Below are positions 18,737 through 28,434 of a stretch of 41,388 nucleotides of DNA, piece after piece. Every line of letters starts with the position of its first letter. The stretch's first letter is position 1. The notes beneath the pieces are model-generated. The model did no database searches and had not been told where the DNA came from. It saw only the letters and a program-made list of their open reading frames with translations. The stretch is from Flavobacteriales bacterium. GTDB taxonomy: Bacteria > Bacteroidota > Bacteroidia > Flavobacteriales > Flavobacteriaceae. Where the stretch lies: NCBI GenBank assembly GCA_004214185.1, contig SGZG01000010.1:1-41388 (forward strand), in the 5' to 3' direction. The translations under genes were made by a program, and so were the position numbers.

Positions 18737-19423
18737 AAAATTTGTGATTATATAAATTACAACTATAATTGGAATTGAAGCAAAACCAAAAACAGCAATA
18801 AATAATATAGATACTAGAACAAATAAATAAATTAATTTATTTTCTTTAAAACTTAAGTTTTTTAACTTAAAAGAAAACATGTTTAGGTTAGAAACCAGTA
18901 AAGAAGATGAAATCAAAACTATAAAAACTACTAAATAAATATTTTGAAAAAGTGCACTTATTTCAAAATAATCAATAAAAAAGGGTATAAAAACTATTAG
19001 AAGTGCATTAGCTGGTGTCGGCAAGCCCTTAAAGTTTGAATCAATACTATTAACGTTAAATTTTGCAAGTCTGTATGATGATGCAACAGTAATCAAAAAT
19101 GCTATAAAAGGAACAAATTTTACATAAGTACTAGATGAATTATTAACTACATAACTTGAGCTTTCAATAAGTTGTAACATTACAACTGAGGAAGTTAAAC
19201 CAAATGTCACCAAATCTGAAAGTGAATCCAGTTGAATACCAAGCTGCGAATCTATTTTAAATTGTCTAGCAAAAAAACCGTCAAAAAAATCACAAAACAT
19301 TCCGGCTAATACTAAATATGCTAAAGTTTCAAGATCACCCATTATACCATAATACACAGCAAGACATCCAAAAAATAAATTGGTTAATGTCAAAAAGTTG
19401 GGTATAAATCTTAGTAGTATCAC
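18719..19423 (-). CDS. pssA: CDP-diacylglycerol--serine O-phosphatidyltransferase
   Basis: This membrane enzyme makes phosphatidylserine, the precursor of phosphatidylethanolamine. The 234-residue protein carries the CDP-alcohol phosphotransferase motif D-G-x2-A-R-x8-G-x3-D-x3-D in [20 protein letters not shown] and the following LDSLSD (about residues 46-71) and six or so transmembrane segments. The start [19 protein letters not shown] is typical of the PssA branch. Its 3' end overlaps lptB by 18 bases in convergent orientation. Confidence 0.93.
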   Translation of the reverse strand: MILLRFIPNFLTLTNLFFGCLAVYYGIMGDLETLAYLVLAGMFCDFFDGFFARQFKIDSQLGIQLDSLSDLVTFGLTSSVVMLQLIESSSYVVNNSSSTYVKFVPFIAFLITVASSYRLAKFNVNSIDSNFKGLPTPANALLIVFIPFFIDYFEISALFQNIYLVVFIVLISSSLLVSNLNMFSFKLKNLSFKENKLIYLFVLVSILFIAVFGFASIPIIVVIYIITNFLRFIL

Positions 19424-19526
19424 AAAGTAAAATTAGTCATTTTGTAAATAAATTTAGTATTTAACCTTTTTTTGTAAATAGAATTAAGTATTTATAACTT
19501 GTAAAAGATAAATTATTTAAATAAGG

Positions 19527-21092
19527 TTGAATAAAAATCTTCTTTTTTCAAGTATTGTTTCTGGTCTGCTCTTGGGTCTTTCTTGGCCAACCTATGGGTT
19601 TGTATTTTTAATTTTTATTGGTTTTGTTCCTTTACTACATGTTGAATACGAGTTAAGAAAAAAATCTACCTTCAAAATTTTCTACTTAAGTTTTATTGCA
19701 TTTTTGATTTGGAATTTAATAACTAGTTGGTGGCTTATAAATTCAACAATTTTTGGAATGGTGTTCGCTGTTTTGTTGTACTCAATTTTGATGTCATCAG
19801 TTTTTGTTTCATTTTCCATGATTTCCAAGAAACTTGGTAATAAACTGGGGCTTATTTTTTTAGTTTGTTTATGGATTGTTTTTGAAAAATTTAATTTAAA
19901 CTGGGAATTTTCTTGGCCTTTATTGTTATTAGGAAATTCATTTTCAGAGTCTCATATCCTAATTCAATGGTATGAATACACTGGAACATTTGGAGGTACT
20001 CTTTGGGTATTAATTGTGAATATTATATTTTTTAAGGCATTTCAAAGTTATTTGCAACTTAACCAAAACTATTTAAAACTGTTTTCATTTGGATTATTAA
20101 GTGTTGCTTTCCCAATAATTTTATCACTTTTTATTTACAATAATTATGATGAAAATGAAGAGTTTGTTAATGTTTCTATTATTCAACCAAACATTGATCC
20201 ATACAACGAAAAATATGGAAGAACTAATTTGGAAATTCTGGATGAATTTAAAAAAACAACCTCCAACAATAGCTTTGATAATAAACTTATAATTACGCCT
20301 GAAACTTATTTTTCTGAAAGCCCTGGATATCCATTAGATACATTTTTTAATACACCTTTCTATAGAGAATTAAATTCATATCTGAACAACAAAAATTCTG
20401 AAATACTGAGTGGTATACAATATTACAAAGTCTATAATTCAAGTTTAAACAAAACAATAACTTCAAATTACGTCAGAGACAGTTTATGGGTTGATATTTA
20501 CAATAGTAGTTTCATGAATTCAAACAAAAAACAAGTTTATCATAAATCAAAACTAGTTGTTGGAGTTGAAAATCTTCCATATAAATCTTTTTTAAAACCT
20601 TTACTTGGAAATGCACTTTTAGATTTTGGTGGAACTGTAATGTCTAGAGCTACTCAGAATAAAAGAACAGTGTACGAAACTAAAAATAAGATTAAAGTTG
20701 CTCCAATAATATGTTACGAATCGATGTATGGAGAATTTATTAGTGAATACATAAGAAATGGAGCACAATTTTTAGCAATTATAACAAATGACGGCTGGTG
20801 GGGAAATTCAATTGGACACAAACAATTATTGAGTATATCAAGATTAAGAGCAATTGAATTAAGAAGAAGCATAGCAAGAAGTGCAAATACTGGTATTTCA
20901 GCAATAATTAACGAAAAAGGTGATATTTTAAAAACAATTCCTTATGAGAAAAAAGGGTTCATTAATGATAAAATATTTCTTTCCTCAAAAATTACCTTTT
21001 ACTCACAATATGGTGATTATATTTTCCGAATTTCTCTTTTTATTTTTCTCATAATTTTCCTCTTTTATTTTGCAAAAAAAAATAATTTTTAA
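19527..21092 (+). CDS. lnt: Apolipoprotein N-acyltransferase
   Basis: Lnt adds the third acyl chain to lipoproteins at the inner membrane. The 521-residue protein has about eight transmembrane segments (six before residue 210, one at the C-terminus) flanking a nitrilase-fold domain (about 215-490). The triad is visible: Glu in ITPETYF, Lys in YHKSKLVVGVE and Cys in PIICYESMYG. GLSWPTYGF near the N-terminus is typical of the family. The start is TTG at 19527, chosen because it begins MNKNLLFSSIVSGLLLGLSW with no better ATG. It supports maturation of lipoproteins such as the DUF1573 protein upstream. Confidence 0.94.
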   Translation: MNKNLLFSSIVSGLLLGLSWPTYGFVFLIFIGFVPLLHVEYELRKKSTFKIFYLSFIAFLIWNLITSWWLINSTIFGMVFAVLLYSILMSSVFVSFSMISKKLGNKLGLIFLVCLWIVFEKFNLNWEFSWPLLLLGNSFSESHILIQWYEYTGTFGGTLWVLIVNIIFFKAFQSYLQLNQNYLKLFSFGLLSVAFPIILSLFIYNNYDENEEFVNVSIIQPNIDPYNEKYGRTNLEILDEFKKTTSNNSFDNKLIITPETYFSESPGYPLDTFFNTPFYRELNSYLNNKNSEILSGIQYYKVYNSSLNKTITSNYVRDSLWVDIYNSSFMNSNKKQVYHKSKLVVGVENLPYKSFLKPLLGNALLDFGGTVMSRATQNKRTVYETKNKIKVAPIICYESMYGEFISEYIRNGAQFLAIITNDGWWGNSIGHKQLLSISRLRAIELRRSIARSANTGISAIINEKGDILKTIPYEKKGFINDKIFLSSKITFYSQYGDYIFRISLFIFLIIFLFYFAKKNNF

Positions 21093-21108
21093 ATTTTTTA
21101 ATTAATTA

Positions 21109-21138
21109 TTGCCAGAGTCAGATAAAAAATTACTTTTG
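21109..21138 (+). promoter_or_regulatory. Promoter for DUF2795 gene
   Basis: TTG (21109-21111), 19 nt, then TACTTTTG (21131-21138). Both elements and their spacing match the flavobacterial consensus. The ATG is at 21158. Confidence 0.6.
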
Positions 21139-21157
21139 CAAATATTATTTATAAATT

Positions 21158-21382
21158 ATGTATTGGACACTTGAATTAGCGACATATTTAACTGATGCGC
21201 CATGGCCTGCAAATAAAGATGAATTAATAGATTATTGTATAAGAACTGGTGCTCCACTTGAAGTTATCGAAAACCTTCAAGAAATTGAAGAAGAAGAAGA
21301 AGAAACTTATGAATCTATTCTTGAAATTTGGCCAGACTATCCTACACAAGAAGATTATCTTTGGAACGAAGATGAGTATTAG
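21158..21382 (+). CDS. DUF2795 small acidic protein
   Basis: This 74-residue protein matches the DUF2795 fold (starting MYWTLELATYLTDAPWPANKDELIDY) and ends in a strongly acidic, aromatic tail (residues 45-74, rich in Glu, Trp, Tyr). It has no membrane segment, so it is cytosolic. The function is unknown. The gene has its own promoter and its own terminator and sits directly upstream of secA, an arrangement I recall as recurrent in Flavobacteriia. That association hints at, but does not show, a role with the Sec system. Confidence 0.85.
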   Translation: MYWTLELATYLTDAPWPANKDELIDYCIRTGAPLEVIENLQEIEEEEEETYESILEIWPDYPTQEDYLWNEDEY

Positions 21383-21396
21383 TCAAAAACTTTCAC

Positions 21397-21422
21397 AAAG
21401 TCTCAGCCGAGGCTTTTTTTTT
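21397..21422 (+). terminator. Rho-independent terminator after DUF2795 gene
   Basis: A hairpin AAAGTCTC / GAGGCTTT (one G-U pair) with loop AGCC spans 21397-21416, followed by a T run to 21422. It separates the DUF2795 transcript from secA. Confidence 0.8.
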
Positions 21423-21425
21423 GCT

Positions 21426-21433
21426 TAAATTTG
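21426..21433 (+). promoter_or_regulatory. Candidate -7 element for secA
   Basis: TAAATTTG, a perfect TAnnTTTG, 20 bases before the secA ATG and directly after the terminator. No -33 TTG at normal distance, as the terminator stem occupies that place. Confidence 0.4.
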
Positions 21434-21453
21434 AATTCATATAAAACAAGTAA

Positions 21454-24400
21454 ATGAGCTTTATAAATTCAATATTAAATGTATTTGTTGGAAGTAAGTC
21501 TAAAAAAGACATAAAAGAAGTTGAAGGTATTGTAAAAGATATTTTGAAATATGAGGAAGAATTTTCAAAACTAAGTCATAATGAGCTTAGAGATAAAACA
21601 ATACATTTTAAAGAAATTATTAAAAAAGCCAGAGAACCATTTTCGCTAAATATTGATTCTTTAAATTCAAAAATTGAATCTACTAACAATATTGATCAAA
21701 AAGATAATTATTACAATGAAATTGATGAATTAAAAGAAAAATCAAATACTCAAGTTGAAGAAATCTTGAATAATATTCTTCCTCAAGCATTTGCTGTAGT
21801 AAAGGAAACTGCTAAAAGGTTTAAAGAGAATAGTAAAATTAAAGTAAAAGCTACTGAATTTGATTTACGATTGTCATCTGAGAAGAATTACGTCAGCGTT
21901 GATGGAGAAAATGTTATCTGGTCTAATAAGTGGAATGCTGCTGGAAAAGAGGTCACATGGGACATGGTTCATTATGATGTTCAGTTAATAGGTGGAATTG
22001 TATTACACAGAGGTAAAATAGCAGAAATGCAAACAGGTGAAGGTAAAACCTTAGTTGCTACCCTACCTGTTTATTTAAATGCTCTTACTGGAAACGGGGT
22101 TCATTTAGTAACTGTTAATGACTATTTAGCTAAAAGAGATAGTGCATGGATGGCTCCAATTTTTGAATTTCATGGCTTAAGTATTGATTGTATTGATCTA
22201 CATCCACCAAATTCTGAGCAAAGAAGAAAAGCATATAATGCAGATATTACATATGGAACAAATAATGAGTTTGGTTTTGATTATTTGAGAGATAACATGG
22301 CTCACTCCTCTAAAGACCTCGTACAAAGAAAACATGCATATTCTATTGTTGATGAAGTTGACTCAGTTTTAATTGATGATGCTAGAACTCCTTTGATAAT
22401 ATCAGGCCCTGTTCCCAAAGGGGATGTTCATGAATTCAATGAACTAAAACCTAGAATTTATGACATTGTAAGAAAGCAAAAAGAATTACTAACACAGGTA
22501 CTTTCTAAAGCTAAAAAGTTAATTAGTGAAGGTAATAAAGAAGAAGGAGGTTTTCACCTTCTTCAGGTACACAGAGGTCTTCCAAAAAGCACTGCTTTAA
22601 TAAAATTCTTAAGTCAAGAGGGTATAAAACAACTTCTTCAAAAAACTGAAAACTTTTATATGCAAGATAATAACAGAGAAATGCCGAAAGTCGATATAGA
22701 CTTGTTCTTTGTTATTGATGAAAAAAATAATCAAATTGAACTAACAGATAAGGGTATTGAAACTATCTCTAATAAAAATGAAGATTCTAACTTTTTTATT
22801 TTGCCAAATCTATCAATTGAACTTTCTGAAATTGAAAATAAAAATCTTGAACTAAGTAAAGAGGTTGAAGAAAAAGAAAAAGTATATAATGATTTTGCTA
22901 CTAAAAGTGAAAGAATTCATACGCTAAATCAGCTTCTGAAGGCGTATACTCTTTTTGAAAAAAATACAGAGTACGTTGTCATGGATAACAAAGTTAAAAT
23001 TGTAGATGAACAAACTGGAAGAATTATGGATGGAAGAAGGTATTCTGATGGCCTTCATCAAGCTATTGAGGCAAAGGAAAATGTTAAAATCGAAGACGCA
23101 ACTCAAACTTTTGCTTCAATAACACTACAAAATTACTTCAGAATGTATAGTAAGCTATCAGGAATGACCGGTACTGCAATAACAGAAGCTGGTGAATTTT
23201 GGGATATTTATAAGTTAGATGTTGTGGAAATACCAACTAATAAGCCCATAGCTAGAAAAGATCAAAATGATTTAATTTATAAAACTAAAAGAGAAAAATA
23301 CAATGCAGTTATTGAAGATGTCAGTAACATCTCAAAACAAGGAAGACCTGTTTTAATCGGAACTACATCTGTAGAAATTTCCGAACTATTAGCAAGAATG
23401 TTAAATATTAGAAAAATTAAACATAATGTTTTAAATGCTAAACTTCATAAAAAAGAAGCAGACATAGTTTCAGAGGCAGGGAATGCTGGAATAGTAACTA
23501 TTGCTACTAACATGGCTGGTAGAGGAACAGATATAAAAATTTCAGAGGAAATTAAAAATAATGGAGGGCTAGCCATTATTGGAACGGAAAGACATGACTC
23601 AAGAAGAGTTGATCGACAGTTAAGAGGTAGAGCAGGAAGACAGGGAGATCCAGGAAGCTCACAGTTTTATGTTTCTCTTGAAGATAATTTAATGAGGTTA
23701 TTTGGCTCTGACAGAGTAGCTAAAATGATGGACAGAATGGGTCTTGAAGAAGGTGAAGTAATACAACATTCAATGATGACAAAAACCATTGAAAGAGCAC
23801 AAAAAAAAGTAGAGGAAAATAACTTTGGAATAAGAAAGAGGTTACTTGAATACGATGATGTTATGAACGTCCAAAGAGAAATAATATACAAAAGAAGAAA
23901 ACATTGTCTTGAAGGTGAAAGATTAAAGGTTGACATTGCCACAATGATTTATGATATATGTGAGCTAATTGTAAATAACAATAAGTTATCAAATAATTTT
24001 AAAGAATATGAATTTGAAGTTATTAGATACTTTTCAATGACATCAATTTTGAGTGAAAATGAGTTTACAAACTTATCAATTGATGAGATTTTTACTAAAA
24101 CATATCAAAAAGCATTTAATCACTACAAATCAAAAATGGATTCTAGTGCTGAAAGAGTGTTTCCCGTAATAAAAAATGTTTATGAGAACCAATCGAACAG
24201 ATTTGAAAGAATTGTTGTCCCTTTCACGGATGGAAAAAAAACATTAAATGTAGTTTCTAATTTAGAAGAAGGTTACAAATCTTTTGGTAAAACCCTGATT
24301 AATGATTTTGAAAAAAATATCTCTTTAGCCATAATTGATGAATCATGGAAGATTCATCTAAGAAAGATGGACGAATTAAAACAGTCAGTTCAATTAGCAG

Positions 24401-24816
24401 TACATGAGCAAAAAGATCCACTAGTTATATATAAAGAAGAAGCTTATAAATTATTTGGATTAATGATTGAAAAGGTTAATAAGGATATTATCTTGTTTTT
24501 ATTTAATGGAAAATTACCATCACAAGATCCATCTAATATTAGAGAAGATAGAAGAGTAAGAAGACAACAGAAATTTAATACGTCCAAGGAAGAGGTTTTA
24601 AACAGTGATGAAATTGCATCGAGAAATAGACAAGTTGGTCAAGCAGCATCTCAATCTAATAATTATGTTGAAACAGTTGTAAGAGAAGTAAAAAAGATTG
24701 GTAGAAATGAGAAAGTAACAATTAAAAATGTTACAAGTGGAGAAACTAAAAATCTTAAATATAAAGTAGCTGAGAACTTATTAAAAAAAGGTGATTGGAT
24801 AATTTTTAACGAATAG
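21454..24816 (+). CDS. secA: Protein translocase ATPase SecA
   Basis: SecA drives preproteins through SecYEG. The 1120-residue protein has Walker A MQTGEGKT (Lys198), the DEVD box (300-303), the preprotein-binding region, NMAGRGTDIK and QLRGRAGRQGDPGSS of the second motor domain, and the helical wing/scaffold. It is about 220 residues longer than E. coli SecA (901): there is an insert of roughly 50 residues near 55-100 and a charged helical insert near 325-490, both features of Bacteroidota SecA. The C-terminal Cys-rich zinc/SecB-binding tail of Proteobacteria is missing and replaced by a small domain (about 1070-1120) starting GRNEKVTIKNV. It probably heads an operon with the glycosyltransferase and msrA. 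Confidence 0.96.
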   Translation: MSFINSILNVFVGSKSKKDIKEVEGIVKDILKYEEEFSKLSHNELRDKTIHFKEIIKKAREPFSLNIDSLNSKIESTNNIDQKDNYYNEIDELKEKSNTQVEEILNNILPQAFAVVKETAKRFKENSKIKVKATEFDLRLSSEKNYVSVDGENVIWSNKWNAAGKEVTWDMVHYDVQLIGGIVLHRGKIAEMQTGEGKTLVATLPVYLNALTGNGVHLVTVNDYLAKRDSAWMAPIFEFHGLSIDCIDLHPPNSEQRRKAYNADITYGTNNEFGFDYLRDNMAHSSKDLVQRKHAYSIVDEVDSVLIDDARTPLIISGPVPKGDVHEFNELKPRIYDIVRKQKELLTQVLSKAKKLISEGNKEEGGFHLLQVHRGLPKSTALIKFLSQEGIKQLLQKTENFYMQDNNREMPKVDIDLFFVIDEKNNQIELTDKGIETISNKNEDSNFFILPNLSIELSEIENKNLELSKEVEEKEKVYNDFATKSERIHTLNQLLKAYTLFEKNTEYVVMDNKVKIVDEQTGRIMDGRRYSDGLHQAIEAKENVKIEDATQTFASITLQNYFRMYSKLSGMTGTAITEAGEFWDIYKLDVVEIPTNKPIARKDQNDLIYKTKREKYNAVIEDVSNISKQGRPVLIGTTSVEISELLARMLNIRKIKHNVLNAKLHKKEADIVSEAGNAGIVTIATNMAGRGTDIKISEEIKNNGGLAIIGTERHDSRRVDRQLRGRAGRQGDPGSSQFYVSLEDNLMRLFGSDRVAKMMDRMGLEEGEVIQHSMMTKTIERAQKKVEENNFGIRKRLLEYDDVMNVQREIIYKRRKHCLEGERLKVDIATMIYDICELIVNNNKLSNNFKEYEFEVIRYFSMTSILSENEFTNLSIDEIFTKTYQKAFNHYKSKMDSSAERVFPVIKNVYENQSNRFERIVVPFTDGKKTLNVVSNLEEGYKSFGKTLINDFEKNISLAIIDESWKIHLRKMDELKQSVQLAVHEQKDPLVIYKEEAYKLFGLMIEKVNKDIILFLFNGKLPSQDPSNIREDRRVRRQQKFNTSKEEVLNSDEIASRNRQVGQAASQSNNYVETVVREVKKIGRNEKVTIKNVTSGETKNLKYKVAENLLKKGDWIIFNE

Positions 24817-24823
24817 AAATTGT

Positions 24824-25930
24824 ATGCGTATTGTTCTTTTAGGACCATATTATCCATTCAGAGGAGGCATCTCAGATACAAATCAGGAATTATTCAACTC
24901 TTTAATTAAGAAAGGTCACAAAGTTGATATAATTGATTTCAAATTATTATATCCTAAATTGTTATTTCCGGGAAAAAATCAATATGAAGAGAGTTATAAG
25001 TTTTTTAAATCTCAAAAAATTATAAATTCAATCAATCCAATAAATTGGTTTTTCGTAGCAAAAAAAATAAATAAATTAAAACCTGATTTAATAATTTCAT
25101 CATATTGGACAGGATTTTTGTCTCCATGTTTGACAATTATTAATAAGTTAATTGACAAAAAGTTTAAGAAAATTGGAATTATTCACAATTCAATATCACA
25201 TGAAAAAAGATTCTTTGAAAAAATTTTATTAAAATTTTATTTAAATAATATTGATAAATTTTTCACCTTATCACAAAACGTCCAAAATCAAATCAATAAA
25301 ATTTATTCATACTCAAAAGGGGAAACACTATTTCATCCAATTCCTGAAAAATATGGAGAAAGAGTTGAAAAATCAATTGCAAAACAAAAACTTAATTTAA
25401 AAGAAAATTTTAAATACATACTTTTTTTTGGATTGATTAGAAAGTATAAAGGATTAGATCTTTTAATTAAATCTATACCATTAGTTTTAAAGGACAATCC
25501 TGAAATTAAACTCTTAATTGCAGGTGAAAATTATGAGTCTATCAATAAATACACATCTTTAATAAGTGAACTTGGAATTTCTGATAAAATAATTTTAAAG
25601 AATAATTTTATTAAAAGTAAGGAGGTGAAATATTGGTTCAGTGCATCAGATGTTGTTGTTGTTCCTTACAAGTCAGCATCTCAAAGTGGAGTGATTCCAT
25701 TATCAATAAAATTTAAAGTACCTATAGTTGGTACAAAAATTGAGGGGATTAAAGAAATAATTGAAAAGAATAACATTGGATTTTTAACTGAAAGAAATAG
25801 TAATAGTATTTCAAATAAAATAAACGATGTATTAAAAGATAAAAATCAAAAAATCATAGCAAATATGGAAAAAATCAATAAAAAATTATCATGGAATAAC
25901 TTTACTAAAGAATTTTTAAAAAAAATTTAA
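24824..25930 (+). CDS. Glycosyltransferase, GT4 family
   Basis: This 368-residue GT-B fold enzyme starts MRIVLLGPYYPFRGGISDTN, the donor/acceptor loop typical of GT4 glycosyltransferases. The C-terminal Rossmann domain (about 185-350) has LFFGLIRKYKGLDLLIKSIP, LLIAGEN, and the retaining-type motif VVVPYKSASQSGVIPLS with a downstream Glu (GTKIEGIKE). It is cytosolic or peripheral at the inner membrane. The sugar donor and acceptor are unknown; a surface glycan or glycolipid is likely. It starts 7 bases after secA and ends directly at the msrA ATG, so the three are probably cotranscribed. It is especially AT-rich (Lys, Asn, Ile codons). Confidence 0.9.
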   Translation: MRIVLLGPYYPFRGGISDTNQELFNSLIKKGHKVDIIDFKLLYPKLLFPGKNQYEESYKFFKSQKIINSINPINWFFVAKKINKLKPDLIISSYWTGFLSPCLTIINKLIDKKFKKIGIIHNSISHEKRFFEKILLKFYLNNIDKFFTLSQNVQNQINKIYSYSKGETLFHPIPEKYGERVEKSIAKQKLNLKENFKYILFFGLIRKYKGLDLLIKSIPLVLKDNPEIKLLIAGENYESINKYTSLISELGISDKIILKNNFIKSKEVKYWFSASDVVVVPYKSASQSGVIPLSIKFKVPIVGTKIEGIKEIIEKNNIGFLTERNSNSISNKINDVLKDKNQKIIANMEKINKKLSWNNFTKEFLKKI

Positions 25931-26530
25931 ATGAATTTAACTATATACTTAGCAATTGGTTTATTTATATCCAATGTTTTAAACAACAATGAGCAAGATT
26001 ACAAAACTGCATACTTTGCTTCAGGATGCTTTTGGTGCGTTGAAAGTATTTACGAAAATTTAAAAGGTGTTCAGGAGGTTAAATCAGGTTACTCTGGCGG
26101 GAAAACGATTAACCCAACATATAATCAAGTTATTTCGGGAAAAACTGGTCATGCCGAGGCCATTAAAGTGATTTATAATCCAAATATTATTTCTTTTGAG
26201 ACATTAGTAGATGTTTTTTTTGGGTCTCATGACCCTTCAACATTAAATCAACAAGGTCCAGACAGAGGAACTCAATACAGGTCAGTTGCATTTTACAGTA
26301 ACGAAGTTGAACAAAAAATAATTAATGATAAGATAGATGAGTTATTAGAAATGAAAATTTTTAAAATAATTACAACAGAAGTTAAAAAATTTGAAAAATT
26401 TTATCTAGCTGAAGAATATCATCAAGATTACAAGAAAAAAAATCCTTATAATCCCTACATAATGAAAGTTTCTGCCCCTAGAATTAATAAATTTAAATTA
26501 AATTATTCAGAGCTATTAAAAGAGAATTAG
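25931..26530 (+). CDS. msrA: Peptide-methionine (S)-S-oxide reductase
   Basis: MsrA reduces methionine-S-sulfoxide in proteins. The 199-residue protein has the active site GCFWC (about residues 33-37, first Cys catalytic) and conserved GYSGG, GHAEA and FFGSHDPSTLNQQGPDRGTQYRS. A hydrophobic N-terminus (residues 1-19) looks like a signal peptide or anchor, so export to the periplasm is possible. There is no cysteine after residue 40, so the C-terminal resolving cysteines of E. coli MsrA are absent. The ATG follows immediately after the glycosyltransferase TAA. Its TAG interlocks with the stop codon of the convergent sulfatase-fold gene (26527-26530). Confidence 0.92.
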   Translation: MNLTIYLAIGLFISNVLNNNEQDYKTAYFASGCFWCVESIYENLKGVQEVKSGYSGGKTINPTYNQVISGKTGHAEAIKVIYNPNIISFETLVDVFFGSHDPSTLNQQGPDRGTQYRSVAFYSNEVEQKIINDKIDELLEMKIFKIITTEVKKFEKFYLAEEYHQDYKKKNPYNPYIMKVSAPRINKFKLNYSELLKEN

Positions 26531-28434
26531 TCTAGTTTTTTATCTATTATTCTATCCATATAATCTTGAATAAATGCCTTAAGATAAATCTCCTCTTCTT
26601 CGTAATTAATGGCTGGATTATTAATTAGGTTTTTATTTAACCAGTAATCGTTTACGTCATAAACACCAATAACATCATCTCCATCAAACACTAAGGTATA
26701 TTTTTCAGTGGAAAAATGGAAAACAGTTCCAGAAAAATGAATTGAAAAAGGAAAACCCTCATTTGAAAAAATACTTCTTCCCCAAGAATTAATTGAGTCG
26801 TTATATCCAACTAGGTCAACAATTGAGGGAAAAATATCCATTTGTTGCATTAATTTATCGTTTTCACCTTGAAATGAATTGTCTGGATGATAAAATAAAA
26901 CAGGAATAGCAAATCTGTTTATTGGAGCAGAATAATAAGGATACCAAAATTGATTTGTGTGATCAGCCGTAATTACAAATAATGTATTATTAAACCATGG
27001 TTCTTTTTTTGCTGATTCAAAAAATAACCTCAAAGCATTATCAGAATATCCAACAACTTGATGCATTTGTACGTCACCAATTGGAAAAACTCCTTCATAT
27101 TGATCAGGAACATAGAAAGGCTCGTGTGATGATAAGCTAAAGAATGTTGAAAAAAATGGTTCTTTGAGTTTACTAGTTTGAGAGTTAACAAATTGTAAGA
27201 AGGGTTCGTCCCATATTCCCCAGTATCCGTCATACAACGAGTTGTCATTGAATTCATTTTTTCCATAATAATTATTGAAACCTAGAATATTTGATAAACC
27301 TAGAAAACCCATAGATCCATTTGGAGCTCCATGAAAAAATGAAGTACTGTATCCTTTTTCTTTAAAAACAGAAACTAGTGACTGAATTTTTTGATTTGAG
27401 TATGGTGATGAAGTGAAAGGTACTTTAAAAGAAGGAACACTAGCCAAAATTGATGGTAAAGCTTCAATTGATTGACGTCCATTAGCAAATGCATTCGTAA
27501 AAATTAAACTATTATTGGATAAAGAATCCAGAAAAGGTGTGTAGCTAATATAATCTTTAATTGATCTGTTTTTATTAAATGCTCCAATATATTCACGGCC
27601 AAAGCTTTCCATTACTAGAATCATAACATTTGGCTGTTTATAAATACTATCATTTAATCTTTTAATAGGACTTATAATACTATCAACTTTTGAAGTTTCA
27701 AGGAAATTTTTCTTTTTGAAATAGTTTTTATTGTAAGTTCTTATAAAACAAAAGGGGGAATTTAAAACAAAGTCAGCATGAATACCTTTATCAACATACC
27801 TGTGTGCATCTACCATATTAATAGGTCTGGTAGCGTTACCAATACCTCCCCTCATACCAATTACACAAATAAATATTATGAATAGGGATGAAAATATTGA
27901 AAATGAAATGAATTTAAAATTATATGCTGGGATGTGTTTTTTTAATTCAATTTTTTTATAGAGACTAATCCATAAAAAAACCATTATGAAAAAAAAGATA
28001 AAGACATGCCAATAGTTATAAATAAATGAACCAGCTAAAGAAATTTTATTTGTTTCATTTTCTAAAATATCAAACACCCTTGTTGTCAATCTACTTTGCG
28101 AAAATCTATAATATATGAAATCAAAAAAATTTGTTGAATAAGTAACTAGATTGGTAGCAAAATATAAAATCATCATTCTATTTTGAAACTTTTCGCTTGT
28201 ATAATTTTTAAAAGGTATAAGAGAAATTAATATAAAAAGGACATTACTGTACAAAATGGCTGAAGTGTCAAATGTTAGGCCTATAAAACACAAGTATATA
28301 AATTCCTGAAAACTTTCTATCAGAATCATATTACTGTTGTATAAGTAAAATAAAACTCTAGCAAAAAAATAAAATATATATGCTATTGCTAATCTTAAAA
28401 ACAAAGTTTTATATGAATTAATCAAATTGATCAT
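26527..28434 (-). CDS. LtaS-like membrane-anchored sulfatase-fold transferase
   Basis: This 635-residue protein has five N-terminal transmembrane segments (about residues 10-200) and a periplasmic sulfatase/alkaline-phosphatase-fold domain (about 240-560), the architecture of lipoteichoic acid synthase. Metal and nucleophile motifs are visible: MILVMESFGREY (metal-binding Glu), NGRQSIEALPSI (Ser where LtaS has Thr), FVITADHTNQ (Asp-His) and FHGAPNGSMGF. In Gram-negatives these enzymes move phosphoglycerol or phosphoethanolamine onto glycans or lipids; the substrate here is unknown. Its start overlaps the PAP2 gene by four bases, making it the last gene of the regulator-led operon. Confidence 0.88.
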   Translation of the reverse strand: MINLINSYKTLFLRLAIAYIFYFFARVLFYLYNSNMILIESFQEFIYLCFIGLTFDTSAILYSNVLFILISLIPFKNYTSEKFQNRMMILYFATNLVTYSTNFFDFIYYRFSQSRLTTRVFDILENETNKISLAGSFIYNYWHVFIFFFIMVFLWISLYKKIELKKHIPAYNFKFISFSIFSSLFIIFICVIGMRGGIGNATRPINMVDAHRYVDKGIHADFVLNSPFCFIRTYNKNYFKKKNFLETSKVDSIISPIKRLNDSIYKQPNVMILVMESFGREYIGAFNKNRSIKDYISYTPFLDSLSNNSLIFTNAFANGRQSIEALPSILASVPSFKVPFTSSPYSNQKIQSLVSVFKEKGYSTSFFHGAPNGSMGFLGLSNILGFNNYYGKNEFNDNSLYDGYWGIWDEPFLQFVNSQTSKLKEPFFSTFFSLSSHEPFYVPDQYEGVFPIGDVQMHQVVGYSDNALRLFFESAKKEPWFNNTLFVITADHTNQFWYPYYSAPINRFAIPVLFYHPDNSFQGENDKLMQQMDIFPSIVDLVGYNDSINSWGRSIFSNEGFPFSIHFSGTVFHFSTEKYTLVFDGDDVIGVYDVNDYWLNKNLINNPAINYEEEEIYLKAFIQDYMDRIIDKKLD

